From: Chitinophagaceae bacterium
GTDB taxonomy: Bacteria > Bacteroidota > Bacteroidia > Chitinophagales > Chitinophagaceae
Reading direction: 5' to 3'
NCBI GenBank assembly: GCA_017882205.1
Contig: JADGPY010000313.1
Location: forward strand, 1 to 10,045
Length of the DNA: 10,045 bases
In this document: positions 1-6,189 of the stretch, piece after piece
Layout of the letters: each line of letters starts with the position of its first letter
How positions within the stretch are numbered: the stretch's first letter is position 1
Translations under genes and position numbers: made by a program
The notes under the pieces: generated by a model
The model's database searches: none
Told to the model about the DNA's origin: nothing
What the model saw: the letters and a program-made list of their open reading frames with translations, nothing else

Positions 1-582
1 ATCAAGATCCCCATCCCGCATAGAAGTAAATAGTATCTTATCGCCTTTGGGCGAGATGGTAGCTTCTGCATCATACCCTTCAGTACTGGTTAGTCGTTTG
101 ATAATATGTCCATTAGTGTCTGCCTTAAAAATGTCAAAACTTTTGTAAACCGGCCATATATAACGCTTTGATTTGTCAGGCACTGGTGGACAATCCTTCG
201 ATGACAAGTGTGTGGAAGCATATAAAATATATTTCCCATCCGGATAAAAAAATGAACAAGTTGTACGTCCTGTACCCGTACTAACCAACTTTGGATGAAA
301 AGGTTCATCCGGTGTTTCAGGAAGTTTTCCCATCCATATCTGATCGCAAAGGATACCTTCTTTAGGATTTGTTTTTTGAAAAATAAGATACTTTCCATCG
401 AAACTTAAATAGGCTTCAGCATTGTCACCTCCAAAAGTTAGTTGCCTGAGATTTTTAAAATGCTTCTCTTCAGGATACTGTAGAGTATCGGTTGTCGCTT
501 TGGTATATTGCTGGTGGTCATTTTTTTTTGAATTTATAAATAAAGAAAACAAACAAACCAAAGGGAGTATATACCTGATCAT
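1..582 (-). CDS. TolB-like PD40 beta-propeller protein, secreted, C-terminus cut by window edge
   Basis: The minus strand is open without a stop from the ATG at 582 to the window edge, giving 194 residues of an incomplete protein. An N-terminal hydrophobic segment (about residues 4-16, after Arg3) looks like a signal peptide. Three blade-like motifs typical of WD40-like/PD40 propellers follow: AYLSFDGKYLIF near 57-68, SFFYPDGKYILYAS near 110-123, and ATISPKGDKILFTS near 174-187, then RDGDLD at the cut end. This is the style of the TolB C-terminal propeller used by many Bacteroidota exported proteins; partner or substrate cannot be told. No lipobox cysteine is present: the expected place reads LFINSKKND. 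A run of nine A's on the coding strand encodes residues 19-21. The gene is divergent from the TPR lipoprotein with about 90 bases between them. The propeller assignment is firm; the role is unknown. Confidence 0.8.
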   Translation of the reverse strand, partial: MIRYILPLVCLFSLFINSKKNDHQQYTKATTDTLQYPEEKHFKNLRQLTFGGDNAEAYLSFDGKYLIFQKTNPKEGILCDQIWMGKLPETPDEPFHPKLVSTGTGRTTCSFFYPDGKYILYASTHLSSKDCPPVPDKSKRYIWPVYKSFDIFKADTNGHIIKRLTSTEGYDAEATISPKGDKILFTSMRDGDLD

Positions 583-636
583 ACAATAATTTTATCCTAA
601 TACATATGTTTAGAGAATGCGAATGTCAGAAATTTC

Positions 637-651
637 TTAGAACGATTCTAA
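637..651. promoter_or_regulatory. Short inverted repeat in divergent spacer
   Basis: TTAGAA, three bases CGA, then TTCTAA forms a perfect 6-bp inverted repeat between the divergent TolB-like and TPR genes. Its position would suit a dimeric regulator acting on both, but repeats this short occur by chance in AT-rich DNA. No clear TAnnTTTG/TTTG promoter pair could be placed around it. TAAATTTG at 662-669 matches the -7 element but lies only 4 bases from the TPR start codon and lacks a -33 partner. Confidence 0.2.
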
Positions 652-673
652 TTAAGCCGCTTAAATTTGTTGT

Positions 674-1471
674 ATGGTAGTGAAAATGTTGTTTTTCTTC
701 TTATTTATAAGTCTAATCGTGTCTTGTAAAAATAATGATGGGTGGCACACGACTATCCAATCTGCAGATTCGTCCATAAAACAATTGAAGGAGTCTGTCG
801 CAAAATACCCCGACTCATTACAACTTCTTGAAAAGTTAATAGAATATTACCGAGATAATGGCAGTTACGATACAGCTATCGCAATGACCGATAATGCAAT
901 AAAAAGAGATTCCGATGTTGCCGAGTTATGGGATATTAAAGCAACCCTGCATTATGAAAATGAAGATACATTGGGCTCCATTAAAGCCTTTGAACGGGCT
1001 ATTAATATTTATCCCTTACCAGAATACGTTATTTCCCTGGGAACATTATATGCCCAAACAAAAAATCCAAAGGCACTAGAACTTGCGGATGCATTGATCA
1101 TAGGCGATAAATCCAGGGCACAAAAGGAGGCCTTATTTATTAAAGGATTGTATTACAATTATACAGGTGATAAAAATAAAGCCATGACGTTTTTTGATAG
1201 TTGCATAAAAATCGATTATACCTATATGTTTGCCTATCGTGAAAAGGCGATCGCCTTATTCGATCTTGGGAAATATGAAGACGCACTTAATGTATTAAAA
1301 AAAGCAGTTACTATTGAGAATAACTATGATGAAGGATACTACTGGATGGGCAAATGTTATGAGAAACTGAATCAACTGCAGGAAGCGATCGAAAGTTACC
1401 AGACAACACTTATATATGATAAGGATTTTATCGAAGCAAAAGAAGCTCTTAAACGGTTGGGAGTAAGATGA
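674..1471 (+). CDS. TPR-repeat lipoprotein
   Basis: A 265-residue protein starts with Lys4, a hydrophobic core (residues 5-16) and the lipobox LIVSC with Cys18, so it should be lipid-anchored in the envelope. The rest is helical repeat sequence with about six tetratricopeptide units near residues 47-80, 81-114, 115-146, 149-182, 183-216 and 217-250. The last two are the most canonical, for example GKYEDALNVLKKAVTIENN and NQLQEAIESYQTTLIYDKD. TPRs mediate protein-protein contacts; the partner is unknown. The ATG at 674 is preferred over the in-frame ATG at 686 because it supplies the basic residue before the hydrophobic core. Cys18 is followed by KNND, loosely like the charged surface-export signals described for some Bacteroidota lipoproteins; that reading is tentative. 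The next gene, rpe, lies 103 bases downstream on the same strand, so cotranscription is uncertain. Confidence 0.85.
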   Translation: MVVKMLFFFLFISLIVSCKNNDGWHTTIQSADSSIKQLKESVAKYPDSLQLLEKLIEYYRDNGSYDTAIAMTDNAIKRDSDVAELWDIKATLHYENEDTLGSIKAFERAINIYPLPEYVISLGTLYAQTKNPKALELADALIIGDKSRAQKEALFIKGLYYNYTGDKNKAMTFFDSCIKIDYTYMFAYREKAIALFDLGKYEDALNVLKKAVTIENNYDEGYYWMGKCYEKLNQLQEAIESYQTTLIYDKDFIEAKEALKRLGVR

Positions 1472-1574
1472 TCTTTTTATTTGATTTTGACTATTTTATA
1501 AACAAAGAACCCTTGATAATACAAAAACAATAAACGAATAAACCCACTCAATATTTAAAATTAAACCTGTAATT

Positions 1575-2222
1575 ATGCCTCTACTAGCACCATCACTTCT
1601 GTTTGCGGATTTTCTACATCTTGCTGATGATTGTGCAATGCTCGATAATAGCCGGGCAGATTGGTTTCACCTCGATGTGATGGATGGAAGGTTTGTTCCA
1701 AATATCAGCTTTGGCATGCCTGTAATAGAACAAATACGCAAAACCACCTCTAAAATTTGCGATGTACATTTAATGATCCTGGAACCTGAAAAATTTGCTG
1801 AGGCATTTAAGGAAGCGGGGGCTGATATTCTTACCGTCCATTTTGAAGCATGCCCACACCTTTCACGGAATATCCAGCAAATAAAAATGCTGGGAATGAA
1901 GGCAGGAGTTGCTCTCAACCCGCACACCCCTGTTGAGTTGCTACAGGATATTATTTCAGAGATTGATGTTGTTTGCATGATGAGTGTCAACCCTGGCTTT
2001 GGTGGTCAAAGCTTTATTCCCCGAACATTTAAAAAAATTACTCAATTGCGTAAAATGATAGATGATGCAGGGCTTCAGGTAAAAATTGAAATCGATGGAG
2101 GTGTCACTCTAAAAAATGCCCGCCAGATCATCGATTGCGGAGCAGATGTTTTAGTTGCGGGAAATGCAGTGTTTAAATCCGGCGATCCGGTAGCTGCTAT
2201 CAATGCTTTGAAAGATATATGA
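1575..2222 (+). CDS. rpe: Ribulose-phosphate 3-epimerase
   Basis: This enzyme interconverts D-ribulose 5-phosphate and D-xylulose 5-phosphate in the cytoplasmic non-oxidative pentose phosphate pathway. The 215-residue TIM barrel has the usual family length and all expected motifs: APSLLFAD at the N-terminus (Ser7), FHLDVMDGRFVPNISFG (His32, Asp34, Met36), DVHLM with His65, SVNPGFGGQSF near 137-147 for phosphate binding, and EIDGGV with Asp174. His32, Asp34, His65 and Asp174 correspond to the metal ligands of the family, with Asp34 and Asp174 as the acid/base pair. The C-terminal VAGNAVF block forms the second part of the phosphate site. The ATG at 1575 gives the standard MPLLAPSLLFAD start and follows an A-rich stretch without a Shine-Dalgarno. 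It may be read through into the TonB-dependent receptor 38 bases downstream, though no functional link is evident. Confidence 0.97.
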   Translation: MPLLAPSLLFADFLHLADDCAMLDNSRADWFHLDVMDGRFVPNISFGMPVIEQIRKTTSKICDVHLMILEPEKFAEAFKEAGADILTVHFEACPHLSRNIQQIKMLGMKAGVALNPHTPVELLQDIISEIDVVCMMSVNPGFGGQSFIPRTFKKITQLRKMIDDAGLQVKIEIDGGVTLKNARQIIDCGADVLVAGNAVFKSGDPVAAINALKDI

Positions 2223-2228
2223 GGTTTT

Positions 2229-2264
2229 ATGAACGAATATTTTAATATTATCTTCACTCCATGA
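2229..2264 (+). CDS. Possible 11-residue leader ORF overlapping the receptor start
   Basis: An ATG at 2229 opens 11 codons (MNEYFNIIFTP) and stops at TGA 2262-2264, overlapping the receptor ATG at 2261 in an ATGA arrangement. GAGG at 2221-2224 sits 4 bases before its start, unusual in a window otherwise lacking Shine-Dalgarno motifs, though part of that string is the rpe stop region. It could couple translation of the receptor to upstream translation, or be chance. There is no supporting domain or composition evidence. Confidence 0.15.
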   Translation: MNEYFNIIFTP

Positions 2265-4759
2265 GATTATTGGTGATCATCATTTTTATTTTCCTCTCCT
2301 ATTCTTCAACAGCACAAAAAAAATCTGCTTATGTGAACGGAAGGATTATTGATGACAACGAGCACCCCATGGCATCTATATCTGTCACTATACTTGGTAG
2401 GCAAAGTGGGACAGTTACATCAGATTCGGGAACATTCAGGATAAAGGTCCCTGTTGATAAAGCTTTCGCATTGGTTTTTTCATCCTCAGGATACCGCAGT
2501 GAACAAAGGAATTTTTTGCTAAGCGATAATGAGGAAGAAAATATTACCGTAAGACTGGAGCATAGTGGAAAGATCCTTGAGACGGTGGTAGTTACCAACG
2601 ATAAAGGAAGAAATGAAAATGGGTTAACAAGAATCAATCCCAAAAATGCACTTGTTTTACCCAGCACAGTAGGTGGTGTTGAAGGACTGATCAAGATCCT
2701 GGTGGGCAGTAATAACGAACTCACTTCTCAATATAGTGTAAGAGGTGGCAACTATGATGAGAACCTTATCTACATCAATGATTTTGAAATATTCAGGCCT
2801 TACCTTGTTCGAAATGGACAACAGGAAGGTTTGAGTTTTATAAACCCGGAGCTTACAAGAAATATCAGTTTCTACAATGGTGGGTTCCAGGCAAAATATG
2901 GAGACAAGATGAGCAGTGTGCTCGATATTCAGTACAAAAAACCCAAAGCTCTTGATGGGTCAGTGTATGTTAGCATGCTTGAACAAGGATTTCACCTTGA
3001 GGGCTCTTCTAAGAATGACCGCTTCACTTATTTATTTGGTGTACGAAATCGGACCAATAAGGATTTATTGAGCAGCCAGGAGACTAAAGGTAGCTATGTT
3101 CCATCTTCAGCAGATTTGCAAGCCTTTTTTACCTACAAGATTAATGAAAAGACACAACTTGAATTGCTGGGAATTATATCCGGTACAAACTTTTCACTCA
3201 TCCCTCAATCAGCACAGAAATCTTCTGCCGTCTTCTCTCCTTTATTCACTGCAAATATTGGACTGGATATATTTTTCGAAGGACAGGAAAACGATAAGTA
3301 CAATACAAACATGATCGGGCTTAGCCTTGTTCAACAAATATCAAAAAAAGTTCGCCTTAAATGGATGGCAAGCAGGTTTGAGGACAATGAAAAAGAGAAT
3401 TTTGATATTACGGGTACATATCTTTTTGGTGAGCGTGATTTCGATAAAAGCCAACCCACCTTCGGGCAGATAGTAAATCCTTTGGGGGCAGGTATCTACC
3501 AGAACTATGCACGCAACAACTTAAATATTGATGTATGGAACCTTAGTCATAAAGGAAGTTATGATATGGGAAGACATTTCATTCAATGGGGAATTGGTGT
3601 CGACCATACCATTATTCACGATAAATTAAATGAGTGGGAATACCAGGATAGCGCGGGTTATTCTATTCCATTTAGTATTAACTCCATTAACCTAAGTAAT
3701 GTATTGAAATCTAACGCTGATCTTACAATCGATAAGTTCAGCGGTTATGTCCAGGATAATATAAGGCTTGGAGATACTTCAAGGGAGATAACATTACAAT
3801 CTGGTATCAGGTACAATTATAATTCATTAAACAAGGAATTTTTAGTCAGTCCCCGCCTTCAGCTTAGCTACAAGCCTCGCTGGCATAAGGATGTAATATT
3901 GAAACTTGCAGCGGGGATTTATGATCAACCGCCTTTTTACAGGGAGCTTAGAAGATATGATGGCACTCTGAATACTGGTTTATTAAGTCAGAAAAGTTAC
4001 CAGTTTGTGGCGGGCTTTGATTACAATTTTAAAGGCTCTGACCGGCCTTTCAGGTTAACTACAGAAGCGTACTATAAAGGCATGTGGGATGTTGTTCCAT
4101 ACGACATTGATAATGTTCGGATTCGATATTTTGGAACAAATAGTGCTAAGGCATATGCTACAGGAATCGAAACGCGTCTGTTTGGTGAACTTGTAAAAGA
4201 TGCAGAAAGTTGGTTGAGTGTTGGAATTATGCAAACGAAAGAAGATCTTGATAACGACTACTATTATACTTACAAGAACGCAGCGGGGGAGGTGATAACC
4301 TCACAATCCCTGGACCAGGTTGTAAAAGATAGCATTCGCACTGATGTTGGATATGTTAGAAGACCAAGTGACCGATTATTAACCCTGGGTTTATTCCTGC
4401 AGGATTATCTCAGTACGAATAAAAATTTCAAAGTTCACCTGAACATGATATATGGAAGTAATATGAGCTACAATCTTCCTAATAACCCAAAATACCGCAA
4501 CGCATTAATTATTGAACCATATATACGCGTAGACATTGGATTCAGTGCATTATTGCTAAGCGAAAAATCCTTCCGCCGCAGCCATAGTCCATTTAAGAGT
4601 TTTGAAAATATCTGGGCCAGCTTTGAAGTATTTAATTTAATTGACAGGGCTAATACGATATCTTACCAATTGATTAAAGATTTTGCTAACGATACATTTA
4701 GCATTCCCAACCGTTTGACACCAAGGTTATTGAATTTTAAATTATTGGCAAGATTCTGA
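2261..4759 (+). CDS. TonB-dependent outer-membrane receptor with N-terminal carboxypeptidase-regulatory-like domain
   Basis: An 832-residue outer-membrane transporter driven by TonB/ExbB/ExbD. In order: signal peptide (residues 1-18, hydrophobic, ending STA-Q); a carboxypeptidase-D regulatory-like beta sandwich at about 22-110 (VNGRIIDDNEHPMASISVTI, then GTVTSDSGTFRIKVP); a linker with LETVVVTND near 110-118; a plug at about 130-230 (TVGGVEGLIKIL, QYSVRGGNYDENLIYINDFE, GGFQAKYGDKMSSVLDIQY); and a beta barrel to the C-terminus, ending in the aromatic residue expected for an outer-membrane barrel (LLNFKLLARF). It is shorter than typical SusC proteins (about 1000 residues), and no SusD-like lipoprotein is adjacent, so it belongs to the non-SusC type. 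The substrate cannot be read from sequence. ATG 2261 is 38 bases after rpe. The gene is convergent with the DoxX gene downstream. Confidence 0.95.
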   Translation: MRLLVIIIFIFLSYSSTAQKKSAYVNGRIIDDNEHPMASISVTILGRQSGTVTSDSGTFRIKVPVDKAFALVFSSSGYRSEQRNFLLSDNEEENITVRLEHSGKILETVVVTNDKGRNENGLTRINPKNALVLPSTVGGVEGLIKILVGSNNELTSQYSVRGGNYDENLIYINDFEIFRPYLVRNGQQEGLSFINPELTRNISFYNGGFQAKYGDKMSSVLDIQYKKPKALDGSVYVSMLEQGFHLEGSSKNDRFTYLFGVRNRTNKDLLSSQETKGSYVPSSADLQAFFTYKINEKTQLELLGIISGTNFSLIPQSAQKSSAVFSPLFTANIGLDIFFEGQENDKYNTNMIGLSLVQQISKKVRLKWMASRFEDNEKENFDITGTYLFGERDFDKSQPTFGQIVNPLGAGIYQNYARNNLNIDVWNLSHKGSYDMGRHFIQWGIGVDHTIIHDKLNEWEYQDSAGYSIPFSINSINLSNVLKSNADLTIDKFSGYVQDNIRLGDTSREITLQSGIRYNYNSLNKEFLVSPRLQLSYKPRWHKDVILKLAAGIYDQPPFYRELRRYDGTLNTGLLSQKSYQFVAGFDYNFKGSDRPFRLTTEAYYKGMWDVVPYDIDNVRIRYFGTNSAKAYATGIETRLFGELVKDAESWLSVGIMQTKEDLDNDYYYTYKNAAGEVITSQSLDQVVKDSIRTDVGYVRRPSDRLLTLGLFLQDYLSTNKNFKVHLNMIYGSNMSYNLPNNPKYRNALIIEPYIRVDIGFSALLLSEKSFRRSHSPFKSFENIWASFEVFNLIDRANTISYQLIKDFANDTFSIPNRLTPRLLNFKLLARF

Positions 4760-4763
4760 GTTC

Positions 4764-4782
4764 TCGCTTGGCTTGCAAGCGA
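4764..4782. terminator. Hairpin between convergent genes, terminator-like but without a T run
   Basis: TCGCTTG, loop GCTTG, then CAAGCGA gives a perfect 7-bp stem starting 5 bases after the receptor stop codon and 9 bases before the end of the convergent DoxX gene. It is well placed to end transcription from both sides, but neither strand shows a U tract after the stem, so it is not a classical intrinsic terminator. It may act as a 3'-end stabilising structure. Confidence 0.35.
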
Positions 4783-4790
4783 ATACTCCT

Positions 4791-5270
4791 CTACTGGAAA
4801 AACTTTTTGGTGTTCCCGGATTCAGATCCGGCTTTATAATAGCTGCGGAAATATTCATCTGCAGAAAATACTCCACTACCCTTTATTATAAATACAATCA
4901 GCAATATTAAAACTATTACTGAAAGCACCAGCTCCATATTACTAACGCTCATTCCAGCTTTCATATTCACAAATATTATTGCGACTATTACGATAGGAAT
5001 TTGCACAAGAGCTGCCAATCTTGTCCTGAGACCGACCGCGATTAAAAAACCTCCCAGCAGGTGAACATAGGTTATGATCAATGACACTGTTTGCACATTT
5101 GTATCAAACAAACCTATTCCTGTGCTGTGTACCATTTCTTCCAATCTTGAAGAATCATGAATGAACGAGATGCCTTTCCAGAAAAGTATGAAGCCAAGGG
5201 CAACCCTAAATAAGGTAAGCCATTTAGGTTGAGGAGCCTGTCTTTTACCTGCATCAGAAATTGATTCCAT
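4791..5270 (-). CDS. DoxX-family four-helix membrane protein
   Basis: A 159-residue inner-membrane protein with four predicted helices at about residues 17-37, 60-80, 85-103 and 111-129. The DoxX-type pattern is visible: RVALGFILFWKGISFI at the start of helix 1, then YVHLLGGFLIAVGLRTRLAAL spanning helix 2 and the next loop. The N-terminal 16 residues are polar and the C-terminal 30 form a soluble tail. DoxX proteins are small quinone- or redox-associated membrane proteins in several contexts, but most family members have no assigned reaction, and none can be given here. The gene lies 125 bases downstream of the nitroreductase on the same strand. That fits a redox-related pairing, but the spacer contains a possible weak terminator and repeat material, so separate transcription is equally possible. 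Confidence 0.88.
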   Translation of the reverse strand: MESISDAGKRQAPQPKWLTLFRVALGFILFWKGISFIHDSSRLEEMVHSTGIGLFDTNVQTVSLIITYVHLLGGFLIAVGLRTRLAALVQIPIVIVAIIFVNMKAGMSVSNMELVLSVIVLILLIVFIIKGSGVFSADEYFRSYYKAGSESGNTKKFFQ

Positions 5271-5297
5271 AAAAGCAGATTTTATTTTTAATAATTA

Positions 5298-5316
5298 CTT
5301 AGTTCATAGGTCTATG
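5298..5316. repeat. CTTAGTTCATAG block with small palindrome upstream of the DoxX gene
   Basis: The 12 bases CTTAGTTCATAG at 5298-5309 recur exactly at 5996-6007 in the next spacer. Here the last five also form the first arm of CATAG-GT-CTATG (5305-5316), a 5-bp inverted repeat. The block lies 28 bases upstream of the DoxX start codon. A shared dispersed intergenic repeat is the likely explanation, although a shared regulatory site for DoxX and the nitroreductase cannot be excluded. Confidence 0.45.
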
Positions 5317-5372
5317 CCCAATCACCCCATTAGTAAGTAAATTGATCATATACAATATAAGAATTTCTAATT

Positions 5373-5391
5373 AAAAAAAACAATGATTGTT
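5373..5391 (-). terminator. Weak intrinsic terminator candidate after the nitroreductase
   Basis: Read on the minus strand just after the nitroreductase stop codon, AACAA-TCA-TTGTT forms a 5-bp stem with a 3-base loop and runs straight into eight T's (5373-5380 on the plus strand are A's). The geometry is right for an intrinsic terminator, but the stem is short and AT-rich, so termination may be partial and allow read-through into the DoxX gene. Confidence 0.4.
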
Positions 5392-5395
5392 AATT

Positions 5396-5983
5396 TCAGT
5401 TTACCCAGGTAACTTTCTCATTAATGGGTAGCCGCCTGCTCAATGGAGATTGAATAGCTATATAACCAAGGTAGAAAAAGCCAAGCAACCGATCCATAAC
5501 ACCAAGTCCAAAAAATTCTTTAGCAGATTCAAAATAGGTGATCCCCCCAGTTGTCCAATAACCGCCCAGTTCATATGCTGCTATGCTTAGATAAATATTT
5601 TGGACAGCGCAGGCAACAGCTTCAACCTCTTCTATCTCAGGAATAAGGCTCTCACTTTTTTTCATACCAATTGATATGATGTGCGAACATTTTAATGGAA
5701 CGGTTAACAGATTTTGATATTTGTCCACTTTGAAATTTTCTCCAGTCTCATCTTTATACAGTTGTGCCTGGAAGTCTGCAAGCTTTTGTAATCCTGCACC
5801 TGAAAAAACTGTGAACCTCCATGGTTCTGTCTGACCATGGTTTGGCGCCCTGTTTGCATTCTCAAGAATTTGCCAAATAGTCTCATCAGGTATTTTTTGA
5901 CCCTCTATGAATTGCTTTACAAATGTTGAACGTCTGGCTCTGATTAATGCATTTAATTGATTTGGATCAAATTTCATCATCAT
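5396..5983 (-). CDS. Nitroreductase-family FMN-dependent oxidoreductase (YdjA-like)
   Basis: A 195-residue cytoplasmic flavoprotein of the nitroreductase fold, which uses FMN and NAD(P)H to reduce nitro compounds, quinones or similar acceptors. The FMN-phosphate motif RARRSTF is at residues 15-21, followed by RAPNHGQTEPWRF (45-57), which is close to the APxH...PWxF signature of the short YdjA-like subgroup. Next come a mid-protein helix rich in Ala/Tyr (VACAVQNIYLSIAAYELG), the GGYWTTGG loop, and LGFFYLGY near the end. The length fits the subgroup (roughly 180-200). Three consecutive ATG codons (5983, 5980, 5977) leave the exact start uncertain by up to two residues. The physiological substrate is unknown. 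It is divergent from phoH across a 206-base spacer containing a strong palindrome, and the DoxX gene follows downstream on the same strand. Confidence 0.93.
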   Translation of the reverse strand: MMMKFDPNQLNALIRARRSTFVKQFIEGQKIPDETIWQILENANRAPNHGQTEPWRFTVFSGAGLQKLADFQAQLYKDETGENFKVDKYQNLLTVPLKCSHIISIGMKKSESLIPEIEEVEAVACAVQNIYLSIAAYELGGYWTTGGITYFESAKEFFGLGVMDRLLGFFYLGYIAIQSPLSRRLPINEKVTWVN

Positions 5984-5993
5984 AAAAATACAA

Positions 5994-6016
5994 TTCTTAG
6001 TTCATAGTTCTTAGTT
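5994..6016. repeat. Direct repeat TTCTTAGTT x2
   Basis: TTCTTAGTT occurs at 5994-6002 and again at 6008-6016, separated by CATAG. The second copy lies inside the left arm of the adjacent palindrome. The arrangement suggests stepwise duplication of a short unit in the spacer between the nitroreductase and phoH. Confidence 0.6.
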
Positions 6017-6047
6017 AGCCTGCCTACCGCAGGCTAACTAAGAACTA
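6005..6047. repeat. Perfect 19-bp-stem palindromic hairpin in divergent spacer
   Basis: TAGTTCTTAGTTAGCCTGC (6005-6023), loop CTACC, and its exact reverse complement (6029-6047) form a 19-bp stem with no mismatch. No gene ends here: the nitroreductase starts at 5983 going left and phoH starts at 6190 going right, so it is not a terminator for either. Candidate roles are a REP-like mobile or dispersed palindrome, a regulatory binding site, or a structured 5' leader of the nitroreductase transcript. It is flanked by related sequence (direct repeats to the left, a second hairpin to the right). Confidence 0.85.
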
Positions 6048-6048
6048 G

Positions 6049-6072
6049 AAACCAGGTACTTGGAACTGGTTT
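6049..6072. repeat. Second hairpin next to the 19-bp palindrome
   Basis: AAACCAG (6049-6055), a 10-base interval, then CTGGTTT (6066-6072) gives a 7-bp inverted repeat one base after the larger palindrome. Its interval contains AGGTACTTGG, which is the reverse complement of CCAAGTACCT at 8471-8480. It appears to be part of the same composite repeat element. Confidence 0.5.
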
Positions 6073-6134
6073 TCTAATTTAACTTTTTCAACCGGGTGTG
6101 TATAATTAATTTAGTATTAGATGTTTCCAATTTT

Positions 6135-6142
6135 TATATTTG
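6135..6142 (+). promoter_or_regulatory. Candidate -7 promoter element for phoH
   Basis: TATATTTG matches the Bacteroidota -7 consensus TAnnTTTG exactly and lies 48 bases before the phoH start codon, predicting a leader of about 40 bases. The -33 element is imperfect: only TTTAG at 6110-6114 is near the expected place. Eight-base matches with two free positions can arise by chance in AT-rich spacers. Confidence 0.4.
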
Positions 6143-6189
6143 ATTTGAAACTAACTGAACCGGGATTGTGAAAACCTAAATACCTCGCA

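Noticed and set aside
90..398. Minus-strand frame of 102 codons starting at 398
   Set aside because: It lies wholly inside the TolB-like propeller gene in another frame. The propeller frame has a signal peptide and repeated blade motifs, while this one has no recognisable pattern.
2329..2724. Minus-strand open frame of 131 codons opposite the receptor N-terminus
   Set aside because: Shadow of the receptor's regulatory and plug domains, which are clearly coding on the plus strand.
4764..4782. Classical intrinsic terminator between the convergent genes
   Set aside because: The stem is good, but no T run follows on either strand, so it is kept only as a terminator-like hairpin.
4791..5983. DoxX plus nitroreductase as a defined redox or detoxification operon
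   Set aside because: The two share a strand, but there is a 125-base spacer with a possible terminator and repeat material, and neither family points to one shared pathway.
5994..6072. CRISPR array or tandem repeat array
   Set aside because: Only two direct copies of a nine-base unit and two hairpins are present; there are no regularly spaced spacers and no cas genes.
6121..6171. Sixteen-codon ORF upstream of phoH in the same frame, starting at ATG 6121
   Set aside because: If the -7 element at 6135-6142 is used, this ATG would not be transcribed. The product has no recognisable feature.
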